Positions 40,679 through 48,876 of a stretch of DNA of 50,918 bases are shown one piece after another (within the stretch, counting starts at the first letter, position 1; the number at the start of each line of letters is the position of its first letter). A model generated the notes under the pieces. That model did no database searches, had not been told where the DNA came from, and saw only the letters and a program-made list of their open reading frames with translations. This DNA comes from Bacilli bacterium (lineage in GTDB: Bacteria; Bacillota_I; Bacilli_A; RFN20; DUOF01). Where the stretch lies: the NCBI GenBank assembly GCA_017517765.1, contig JAFWYE010000007.1:1-50918 (forward strand), written 5' to 3'. Made by a program: the position numbers and the translations under genes.

Positions 40679-42547
40679 GTGAGTAAGGAATTTGAACATA
40701 GTCCTAAAACTATCAAAGACATTGGGCAAGACGCTTTTATTAGTGTCCCTTCATACAAAAGAAAAAAAGACCATGATGTGATTTATGTTAATCCTAGATT
40801 ATATGAGAAAATATATCATAAAAAGTTTGATTATGATGAGGCAATAAAAGAGATTAAAAGAGATTTTTCTGTTACTTTAGATAGTAAGATTGGGAATGAA
40901 TATAATGGTGATGTTTATATAGATAAGCAAGGAGATCCTACAGATATTTCCTTAAATGGAAATAAAGGTTCTGGTAGAGCTTTTTATATATATGAAAATT
41001 GTAATATTAAAGGGGATAAAACTCCTTTTGCAACTTCTCCAAGAGCGGACTATAGTAATGGTAAATATGCTCTTGATTGTGCAATTCAAGAGTGTTTAAT
41101 AAGTAATGTTTTAAATAGTTATGATGAGTTTGATAACTTTGAAACTCTAGCTATTATTGATTTAGATGAAGAATATTTGTTTCCTCATACAACGGGTAAT
41201 TTACCATGTGGGATGATGGTTAGATATTCTCCTAATAGGGAACTATATAGATTCTCACACCGATTTATTAATAAAGAGGCATTTACTGCAGAACAAATTA
41301 GAGATATATCTAAAAAAATTGGTGAGATGGAAGGAAATAAATTTATATACAGATTTTTACATGGAGCTTGGTCTATTGGAAACTTATCTATTGAATCTAA
41401 TATGATTGATTTAGATACATCGTTTTTTGTAACGGGAAGGCACCCTCAATGGAGTTTTACTGACAGATTCATAACTAACTATTTCGGTTATGAACATAAT
41501 GGGCAAATAATGGTTATGGATACAATATTAGACAGTGAGTTAAATATTGATAAGGTAAGTCATGAGGATGTCAAAAAGATTATTGAAGATGAAAGGGTAA
41601 AAACTATTAATATAGGATTTGCTAAACTGATGGGCTATGATCAAGATGTTTACAAAAAACACAAATCAAAATTTGATGCTTTAAGTAAAGAATTTGAATA
41701 TCTATCTAAATTTATATATGACAATTATGATAATTTGAATTGCGTTGATTCAAATTGTAATAATACATATTTATTTGATTTTTCTAGGTTCTTTAGATTT
41801 TATGGAATATTAAAGAAAAAAGAAGTCTTTAGTGTTAATTCGGGATTACAAATTTTATTGAATGGGTCAGCAGAACCATTGGAATATAAGTATGATAATG
41901 ATGAATATCATGATAAGATAAATGGATTTTTTAAAGATATAATAGTAAGAGATGAAGGTAAGTATTTTGAACTTATATCTAGGGCAATTAAATTTATAGG
42001 GCTATATGATAAGTTGAATGATTATATTGATAAAAAAGAAAGCATAGATAAAGATAAGAAACTTATTAAATGCTATTTGGAAAATGAAACCAAAACTTAT
42101 TTAACTGCTAGAAAATGGATTAGAGGAGAACTAATCGATTTATATCATGATAAAGGAAAGAAGTCGTGTCATGAATTAATTAATATTATAATTGAGGCGT
42201 ATTCAAGACAAAAAAGTAAAGATTCTTATTTAAGCGATTTGACACTATTTAAAGAGGGATATTTGGTTAGAAAAATAAATATGGATGGAACTAATAGATG
42301 GTTATTCAAAATACTAGATTCAAGTAAATATGACTCATTATTACTTAATATTAATGGTAAAGAAGTTGTTTTAAAAAATTATGGAGACAATGACTTTTAT
42401 AGTGAAATAAAAGACAGTAAAGATTTAGAAATAATTGAAAGTATAAAAGTGTCTAATATTGTAAAGAGTGAATATTTTGATATGTTAGGCAGAGATGTGA
42501 TTGTAGATCATAATAAAAAAGATTTTACATCGCAAAAAAGAGTATGA
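40679..42547 (+). CDS. divergent SelO-like protein adenylyltransferase (pseudokinase)
   Basis: A 622-residue protein whose residues about 80-300 align by motif with SelO pseudokinases, which transfer AMP to protein Ser/Thr/Tyr. Lys111 in NIKGDKTPF corresponds to the SelO LKGAGPTPY lysine. Glu138 lies in AIQECLISNVL. The metal site is Asn235 and Asp244 with the same spacing of nine (HGAWSIGNLSIESN, then IDLD). The residue before Asn235 is Gly, where SelO has the Asp considered the base. The C-terminal 250 residues are not typical. I start at GTG 40679 because GGAGGGAG lies nine bases before it; no ATG is available and the frame opens with TTG at 40643. Confidence 0.75.
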   Translation: MSKEFEHSPKTIKDIGQDAFISVPSYKRKKDHDVIYVNPRLYEKIYHKKFDYDEAIKEIKRDFSVTLDSKIGNEYNGDVYIDKQGDPTDISLNGNKGSGRAFYIYENCNIKGDKTPFATSPRADYSNGKYALDCAIQECLISNVLNSYDEFDNFETLAIIDLDEEYLFPHTTGNLPCGMMVRYSPNRELYRFSHRFINKEAFTAEQIRDISKKIGEMEGNKFIYRFLHGAWSIGNLSIESNMIDLDTSFFVTGRHPQWSFTDRFITNYFGYEHNGQIMVMDTILDSELNIDKVSHEDVKKIIEDERVKTINIGFAKLMGYDQDVYKKHKSKFDALSKEFEYLSKFIYDNYDNLNCVDSNCNNTYLFDFSRFFRFYGILKKKEVFSVNSGLQILLNGSAEPLEYKYDNDEYHDKINGFFKDIIVRDEGKYFELISRAIKFIGLYDKLNDYIDKKESIDKDKKLIKCYLENETKTYLTARKWIRGELIDLYHDKGKKSCHELINIIIEAYSRQKSKDSYLSDLTLFKEGYLVRKINMDGTNRWLFKILDSSKYDSLLLNINGKEVVLKNYGDNDFYSEIKDSKDLEIIESIKVSNIVKSEYFDMLGRDVIVDHNKKDFTSQKRV

Positions 42548-42575
42548 TAAAATAATTAGGAAGAGGTGTATTAAA

Positions 42576-42938
42576 ATGGGATATAATAATAGTTATTCAT
42601 CATCAAAAACAAGTGGAGGAAGTTCTAAAACTAGTTCATATGAATCAGGAAAGGTAAGCTCGCCAGTTTCATCTAAAGCTAGTTCATATGATTCAAGTAA
42701 GGTTAGTACTCCTAGTTCTAGTAGTGTTAGCGCTAAAGGTAAGTTAGGCGATATAAAAAGATTATTGGTTGCATATTTAGATCTTTGTCAAGATGTTGAA
42801 AATAAGGAAGCAGAGCTTGAAGCATTAATACAAAAAAGAGACGAAATGAAAGCAAAAATTGCTGCTCATCCGCAAGCTTCTACTATAACTGATATTCTTT
42901 CTACTATGAAGGCTCCTAAAAATTCTACTAAGAGATAA
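42576..42938 (+). CDS. small Ser-rich protein with C-terminal coiled coil
   Basis: A 120-residue protein. About the first 52 residues are Ser/Lys/Thr/Gly-rich and repetitive (units such as SSKASSYDSSKVS). A helical, heptad-like segment follows at about 55-100. AGGAAGAGG precedes the ATG. It sits between the SelO-like and methyltransferase-like genes. A Ser-rich tail beside an AMPylator might be its substrate, but this is only positional inference. Confidence 0.72.
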   Translation: MGYNNSYSSSKTSGGSSKTSSYESGKVSSPVSSKASSYDSSKVSTPSSSSVSAKGKLGDIKRLLVAYLDLCQDVENKEAELEALIQKRDEMKAKIAAHPQASTITDILSTMKAPKNSTKR

Positions 42939-42940
42939 TA

Positions 42941-43717
42941 ATGGCTCACATAGTTGATTATGATGATTATTTTGAAGAATACATGGGGAAGGTGTATTCT
43001 AGAATAATCAAAAGTAATAATTTAAATAATTTAAATAGTGTTGTTGAATTTGCTCCAGGGTTTAGATATAAGATTGCCTATGCTCTTAGAAATGTGAATT
43101 TCAATGGCACTATTTATATTGTGGACTCAAATGAAAGTGTATTGAATTTTGTAGGGGAAAAATATAAAGAAATATTAAAAGATGCAAAAGTGGTGACAAT
43201 CCAAAGTGATCTTATAGAAAGCGTAAATATGTTACCAAATAATGTTGACTTGTTTTTAGCGAATCATTGTGTTGATGATATGATAGTTTCAAAATATTTA
43301 GAAGAAAAGAAACTAGAGGATGCATTTAATAATACAAGTGATTCTAAAGGGATATTGCTTAATTGTTGGGAAGAGTTAAAAGAAAATGATAGAATACTTT
43401 CTTTTTTACATAAAAAAGTATATGAACAAATAATGACATTTTTTTTAAAAATAAATCCAAAATTTATTATTATGAGTCAATATAAAAGTGCTTATTATAT
43501 GAAACAAAAAAATTATATTGAAGAACTATCAAAAGAAGTTTTTGATAGGTTAAAAAAACATATAGATACTGATGTTTTAAAATTAAAAAGCGCTCTAGAC
43601 TTCGATTTTGAAGATTTTGATGCAGCTTTAAATGAAGGATTTTCATTAAAAGAGAATATTCAATATTATGATAATTGGATTGCAGGAAGGATTAGGGATT
43701 TAGGCGATGAATATTAA
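42941..43717 (+). CDS. SAM methyltransferase-like protein
   Basis: A 258-residue protein with a Rossmann-like start: VVEFAPGFRYKIAYAL resembles motif I, IYIVDSNESVL motif II, VVTIQSDLIES motif III, and NVDLFLANHCVDDM motif IV. The gene starts two bases after the Ser-rich gene stop and overlaps pnuC by 11 bases. Its substrate is unknown; position suggests a link to nicotinamide or NAD metabolism. The family assignment rests on motif shape, not on a close homologue. Confidence 0.65.
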   Translation: MAHIVDYDDYFEEYMGKVYSRIIKSNNLNNLNSVVEFAPGFRYKIAYALRNVNFNGTIYIVDSNESVLNFVGEKYKEILKDAKVVTIQSDLIESVNMLPNNVDLFLANHCVDDMIVSKYLEEKKLEDAFNNTSDSKGILLNCWEELKENDRILSFLHKKVYEQIMTFFLKINPKFIIMSQYKSAYYMKQKNYIEELSKEVFDRLKKHIDTDVLKLKSALDFDFEDFDAALNEGFSLKENIQYYDNWIAGRIRDLGDEY

Positions 43718-44441
43718 AGAACTACTTAAAAATGAATTAAAAGGATGGAAACTTGCTGAAGTATTATGGTTATTAGTGGCATGTTTAGTGATTTTGGCTC
43801 TTAGTATATATTGGCAAGATACTTTTATGGGAATAGTTAGTGCTCTTACAGGAGTTGCTTGTGTAATATGTACGGGTAAAGGTAAGCTTAGTGCTTATTT
43901 GTTTGGTCTTATAAATTGTGTTTTATATGCAATTATTTCATATAAAGCAAAACTATATGGAGAGACAATGCTTAATGCTTTGTATTATGTACCAATGCAA
44001 TTTATTGGTTTTTATATATGGAGCAAAAATATGAATAAAGAAACTAATGAAGTAAACAAAATTCATATGACTAATAAAGTGAGAATATTCTGGCTTGCGA
44101 TAATGATAATTGCTACCATTGGATATGGATTTATTTTGAAATTGATGGGAGATGCTATGCCATTTGTAGATAGCTTTACTACTGTTTCTTCAGTTGTTGC
44201 TATGATTGTTTCAGTAAAGATGTATTCTGAACAATGGTGGATTTGGATTGCTGTTGATGTATTTACAGTTTATATGTGGTTAGTAAACTTCATTCAAGGT
44301 AGTGAAAATATGGCAACTTTACTTATGTGGGTTGTATATTTAGCTAATGCTATTATTATGTGTGTGAAGTGGGAGAAAGAGGCGATTAATAATAGCAAAA
44401 ACGCAAACATAAAAAAGGAAGTAATGGCTAATGAAATATAA
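43707..44441 (+). CDS. pnuC: nicotinamide riboside transporter PnuC
   Basis: A 244-residue membrane protein with seven predicted helices, of the PnuC family that imports nicotinamide riboside. Family features are LFGLINCVLYAIISYKAKLYGE, VPMQFIGFYIW and the Trp-rich EQWWIWIAVDVFTVYMW. It overlaps both the methyltransferase-like gene upstream (11 bases) and nadR downstream (11 bases), so import and phosphorylation are coupled. Confidence 0.92.
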   Translation: MNIKELLKNELKGWKLAEVLWLLVACLVILALSIYWQDTFMGIVSALTGVACVICTGKGKLSAYLFGLINCVLYAIISYKAKLYGETMLNALYYVPMQFIGFYIWSKNMNKETNEVNKIHMTNKVRIFWLAIMIIATIGYGFILKLMGDAMPFVDSFTTVSSVVAMIVSVKMYSEQWWIWIAVDVFTVYMWLVNFIQGSENMATLLMWVVYLANAIIMCVKWEKEAINNSKNANIKKEVMANEI

Positions 44442-45444
44442 AATAGGAATGTATGGGGGAAGCTTTAATCCAATCCATATGGGGCATGTAAACAATATAA
44501 AAATTGCTTCTAGTCTATGCGAAAAGTTGTATTTGGTTTTAAGTGTTACAAGCGACCCTAAAGAAATAGATCATAGAGAAAGATTTATGTGGCTAAAAAA
44601 CATTACTAAGGATATAGGAAACGTTGAAGTTTTTGAAATATTTGATACCAATACAAGTAAAGAAACATATGATTGGCAAACTGGTGCTAATGATATAAAA
44701 AAATATATTAATAAAAAAATTGATGTTGTCTTTGCTGGAGATGATTACAAAGGCAAAAACATATGGGAGAGTTTATATCCTGAAAGTGAGATTTACTATA
44801 TTGCTAGAAGTGATATAAATGTTTCCTCTACAATGATTAGAGAAAACCCATATGCTTGTTGGGATTATTTGCCTAATTGTGTTAGAAAATATTATACAAA
44901 GAAAGTTTGTGTAATAGGAACAGAGAGTACAGGAAAGACAACACTTGTTAGAAAACTTGCAAAAGAATTAAATACTAGTCATGTTGAAGAAGCTGGAAGA
45001 TATATATGTGATGATGCTGGTGGTATTGATAATATGCAAAAATATCATTACTTTGAAATTTTGTTTAAGCATAAGCAACTTGAAAAAGATGCACTAGATG
45101 AGGCAAACAAAGTATTATTAATTGATACAGATTCGCTTATTACTTTGTACTATTATAATCTTGGCTTTGGAATGAATGAGGAATTGGATATTGCATTTAA
45201 AAATATTGCTGAAGGAATCTCTAAACTGAATAACTATGATTTATATATTTTTTTAGAGCCAGATGTAGAATGGGTTCAAGATGGAACTAGAACATATGGA
45301 GAGCAAAGTATAAGAGAAGAAAATAATATAAAACTCAAGAAAATATTTGATGATAATGGAATTAAGTATGTTTGTATTAATGGTGATTATGATCAAAGAT
45401 ATGAAAAAGCAAAAACATTGGTTTGTGATTTAATTAAAGGATGA
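44431..45444 (+). CDS. nadR: NadR-type NMN adenylyltransferase / ribosylnicotinamide kinase
   Basis: A 337-residue bifunctional enzyme. The N-terminal nucleotidyltransferase carries GGSFNPIHMGH (HxGH) and SSTMIREN. The C-terminal kinase has the P-loop GTESTGKT at 163-170 and a DTD motif near residue 232. The DNA-binding domain of E. coli NadR is absent, as in most Firmicute versions. Together with PnuC it converts imported nicotinamide riboside to NMN and NAD. Confidence 0.93.
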   Translation: MKYKIGMYGGSFNPIHMGHVNNIKIASSLCEKLYLVLSVTSDPKEIDHRERFMWLKNITKDIGNVEVFEIFDTNTSKETYDWQTGANDIKKYINKKIDVVFAGDDYKGKNIWESLYPESEIYYIARSDINVSSTMIRENPYACWDYLPNCVRKYYTKKVCVIGTESTGKTTLVRKLAKELNTSHVEEAGRYICDDAGGIDNMQKYHYFEILFKHKQLEKDALDEANKVLLIDTDSLITLYYYNLGFGMNEELDIAFKNIAEGISKLNNYDLYIFLEPDVEWVQDGTRTYGEQSIREENNIKLKKIFDDNGIKYVCINGDYDQRYEKAKTLVCDLIKG

Positions 45445-45459
45445 TTACATCCTTTTTTA
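45436..45459 (+). terminator. terminator straddling the nadR stop
   Basis: AAAGGATG (45436-45443), ATTA, CATCCTTT (45448-45455), then T. The stop TGA (45442-45444) lies across arm and loop. Confidence 0.88.
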
Positions 45460-45546
45460 TTTTAGAAATAAAGGTAAAAAGATATAAGGAAAAAAATATT
45501 TATGATAATATTGGCTTAAGGTGTTTATTTTAAAGAGGTGTAGTGC

Positions 45547-48500
45547 ATGAAATTTAATTTTAACTGGAAAGGTAAGGGCTTTGATAAAGTACCTCCTAAT
45601 GTAATAGAAGTTGCTAAAAAATTATTAGAACTTAATCTAGTAAAAGTAGAACCAGATTTAGATGATTCTGGATCTGTTGTAATTAGACATTGTGGTGTTT
45701 GTAAAACTCAAGGTTTAGTGGAATCAATCTCTGTGGGATTAACTAATGATACAACTCATTTTTATAAATTTACATCTAAATTGAGTTACAGCATAGATGG
45801 AGTGTGTGAGGGAAGAAAAGATTCGAAAGTGGTTTCTTGTAAAATGTCTACATGTCCAATTTTAGTTGCTGGATATTTGTATTATCAAGCTAATAAAGAT
45901 GAATCAGATGCTGAAGTTGTTGGTGATGTTACTAGAGAATTAACTGATGCAGAAAAGCAAGAAAGAAATTTAAATGAATTAAAAAATATGAACCTTGATG
46001 AGGAAATAGAAGAACTATTAACCCCTCTTGCAATGCCCACAATAAGAGGGCTTAGAATTGCTTTTGTTGGTGAAGAGGGTACAAATAAGGAAGAAACTCT
46101 TAAGAAAATGGCTGCATATCTTTATAGAATTGGAAAAATTTCTGAAGATCATCCTAGAGTTAGAACTTTAACTGCTATAGGCGATAAGGATTTTGAATTT
46201 AATAATAATGCTTTGTATTCGATTGAAGGTATTCAAGACTTCTTAGATATAATGGCTAATAATGATGATTTTTCTGCTAATGCTGAACAAGGTAGAAAAG
46301 GAAGCAAATCTAGTATAAGAAAAATTGTTCAAGCAAAGAATAAATATTTAGTCATAAATACTACTCCATTAGAGTTTAAAAAATTCTTAGCAACTGACCC
46401 TAAGCTTCCTTATGTTTTTGATGAGACTATATATTTTAAGGATTTTGAAGATGAAGAACTACTAAGGATTTTTGAAAAGAACTTACCAGAGTATCACAAA
46501 AATTTAATTACTCCAGAAATAAAAACTAATTTCTTATCTTATTTAGAAAGAAATAGAAAGTATTTCCCATTTAAAAATGCTGAGTTAAGTGTGTTTTTGT
46601 CTAGTTATGTTTCTAGAAAAATGGATTTATTATTACCTAAAGAAAGATATGATAATTCAACTTTAGATAGTATGTTTGCTAATATTATTGGAATGAAAAA
46701 TGTGAAAGATCAAATATATGAATTACATTCATTTTTGGATTTGAGAAATAAGTTAGAAAAACAAGGAGTTCAATTACCTGATTTTAATTTACATATGCTA
46801 TTTTTAGGTAGCCCTGGTACAGGTAAAACAATGGTTGCTAGACTAATAGCAAAAATTTTATTTGATTTGGGTTATATAAAAGAAAATAAATGTGTTGAGG
46901 TAGAAACAAAAGATTTGATTGCTGCATATACTGGTCAAACTGCGATGAAAACTTCTAGAGTTATTAATTCTGCGATTGGTGGAGTTTTATTTATAGATGA
47001 AGCATATTCATTAGCTAATGGAAGCAGCTTTGGCCTTGAATCAATTGCCACAATTGTAAAAGCAATGGAAGATAATAAAGGTGAACTAGTTGTAATTTTT
47101 GCAGGATATTCAAAAGAGATGCAAGAATTTATTGATTCTAACTCTGGAATAAAGTCACGTATTGGTTATACATTTGAGTTTGCTGATTATAGTGAAGAAG
47201 AATTATATAAGATTTATGAGTTAAAAGCATCTAAGACAGGATTTAAAATTGATCAAAAAGCGGAAGCAAAAATAAGAGAACTTATAAATTATGGAAGAAC
47301 TAAGAAGAATTTTGGAAATGGTAGATATGTAGATAACATTTTCCAAAAAACCTTAACCAAACATGCCAAGAACATTAAATCTGAAGATGATGTTTTGATT
47401 ATAAAAGAGGATAGTGTTCCATCAATCGAAGATGTTATTGCACAAGCTTCTGGAAATAAAGATCCAAAGATTATAGACAAATTATTTGATGATATTATTG
47501 GGTTAGACAATATTAAAAAACAAGTAATTGAACTTGGTAAATACATAAACTTTAGAAATGAAATGTCTAAACTTCATGAAACTAGATTACCAGATATGAG
47601 ATTACACATGCTATTTACTGGTGAATCAGGTACTGGAAAAACTCTAATGGCAAGAAAAATAACAGAGATGTTATATAATATAGGTTGCATTAGAATTAAC
47701 AAATTAGTTGAAGTTGGAAGAAAAGACTTGGTAGCTGAATATATTGGACAAACTGCACCTAAAACTCAAAGAGTTATAGATGGGGCAATGGGTGGAGTAC
47801 TATTTATAGATGAGGCTTATGCGCTTGTTCCTAAAGATACATTTAGAGATTTTGGTTTGGAGGCTATTGCAACTTTAATTAAGGCGATGGATGACAATAA
47901 AGATGATTTAGTTGTTATTTTTGCTGGATATAAAAAAGAAATGAAAGAATTTATTAATGTCAATTCAGGAATTGCCTCACGTATTGGCTATACTTTTGAT
48001 TTTGAAAATTATAAAGATGAAGAGTTATATAAGATTTTTGAACTTAAATGTAATAAATTTAATTTAGAAATTAGTGAAGAAGTAAAAACTAAAGTTATGG
48101 AACTATTAAAATATTTTAGTTCAGTTGATAATTTTGGTAATGGTAGATTTGTAGATAAGCTTTTACAAGAAATATTGATTAAGCATGCTTCGAGTTATAA
48201 AGAGGGAGATAAAGTTAATTTATTATCTATAGAAGATATTCCTAGCATTAAGGAAGTTATAGAAAAGACATTTAATAATAAAGATAATCTTGTTATTCCT
48301 TCTGATATAACTCCAGAAGCTAGAAGGCAAATTGCTATTCATGAAATAGGTCATGCAATAATCAATTATTTATATCAAGGAGAAACTAATTTAAAGGTTA
48401 TAACTGTTGTTCCAGAAGGATCTGGAGCTTTGGGCTATGTATTGCACTCTACGCCTAAAACAAAAGTTTTATGGACAAAGAGAGATTATTTAGATGAGGT

Positions 48501-48852
48501 TGAAGAGCTTCTTGCAGGAAGAGCGGCAGAAGAATTATATCTTGGAAAAGAAAAGATTTCTTCAGGATGCTCAAGCGATTTAGAAAAAGCTAGTTCTAGA
48601 CTTAATCAATGCTTTAGTGAATTTGGGATGTCTGAAACTTTAGGATTAATAAGCACAAGAGGAGATAAGCCAAACCTAGAAATGTTACAAAAACTAGATA
48701 TAGAAAAGAGAAATGTTCTTGAATCTTGCTATCAAAATGTTCTTAGAGTATTAAAAGAAAATGAGTATATGTTTAATAAAATATTGGGTGTACTTATGGA
48801 AAAAGGAACTCTAACTGGAGAAGAATTTGTTGCATTAATTAAAGAAAATTAA
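45547..48852 (+). CDS. triple AAA+ protein fused to an M41 (FtsH-like) zinc peptidase
   Basis: A 1101-residue protein in five parts. Residues 1-130 carry Cys pairs (CGVC, then SCKMSTC) that may bind zinc. Residues 160-350 resemble a degenerate AAA+ module: the P-loop is GEEGTNKE (175-182) and the Walker B position reads LYSIEGI. AAA+ module one (about 372-630) has GSPGTGKT at 421-428 and FIDEA with Asp484/Glu485. Module two (about 640-900) has GESGTGKT at 692-699 and Asp755/Glu756. Both are of the CbxX/CfqX/SpoVK type. Residues 919-1101 are an M41 peptidase: HEIGH at 932-936 and third zinc ligand Asp1011, 75 residues on, as in FtsH. No membrane helix is seen. GAGGTG precedes the ATG. Confidence 0.9.
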   Translation: MKFNFNWKGKGFDKVPPNVIEVAKKLLELNLVKVEPDLDDSGSVVIRHCGVCKTQGLVESISVGLTNDTTHFYKFTSKLSYSIDGVCEGRKDSKVVSCKMSTCPILVAGYLYYQANKDESDAEVVGDVTRELTDAEKQERNLNELKNMNLDEEIEELLTPLAMPTIRGLRIAFVGEEGTNKEETLKKMAAYLYRIGKISEDHPRVRTLTAIGDKDFEFNNNALYSIEGIQDFLDIMANNDDFSANAEQGRKGSKSSIRKIVQAKNKYLVINTTPLEFKKFLATDPKLPYVFDETIYFKDFEDEELLRIFEKNLPEYHKNLITPEIKTNFLSYLERNRKYFPFKNAELSVFLSSYVSRKMDLLLPKERYDNSTLDSMFANIIGMKNVKDQIYELHSFLDLRNKLEKQGVQLPDFNLHMLFLGSPGTGKTMVARLIAKILFDLGYIKENKCVEVETKDLIAAYTGQTAMKTSRVINSAIGGVLFIDEAYSLANGSSFGLESIATIVKAMEDNKGELVVIFAGYSKEMQEFIDSNSGIKSRIGYTFEFADYSEEELYKIYELKASKTGFKIDQKAEAKIRELINYGRTKKNFGNGRYVDNIFQKTLTKHAKNIKSEDDVLIIKEDSVPSIEDVIAQASGNKDPKIIDKLFDDIIGLDNIKKQVIELGKYINFRNEMSKLHETRLPDMRLHMLFTGESGTGKTLMARKITEMLYNIGCIRINKLVEVGRKDLVAEYIGQTAPKTQRVIDGAMGGVLFIDEAYALVPKDTFRDFGLEAIATLIKAMDDNKDDLVVIFAGYKKEMKEFINVNSGIASRIGYTFDFENYKDEELYKIFELKCNKFNLEISEEVKTKVMELLKYFSSVDNFGNGRFVDKLLQEILIKHASSYKEGDKVNLLSIEDIPSIKEVIEKTFNNKDNLVIPSDITPEARRQIAIHEIGHAIINYLYQGETNLKVITVVPEGSGALGYVLHSTPKTKVLWTKRDYLDEVEELLAGRAAEELYLGKEKISSGCSSDLEKASSRLNQCFSEFGMSETLGLISTRGDKPNLEMLQKLDIEKRNVLESCYQNVLRVLKENEYMFNKILGVLMEKGTLTGEEFVALIKEN

Positions 48853-48876
48853 AAAAGGTGTTTCGGCACCTTTTTA
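48852..48876. terminator. shared bidirectional terminator
   Basis: AAAAAGGTG (48852-48860), TTTCGG, CACCTTTTT (48867-48875). It touches the stop of the AAA-M41 gene and overlaps the stop of the convergent dacF gene. Confidence 0.9.
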
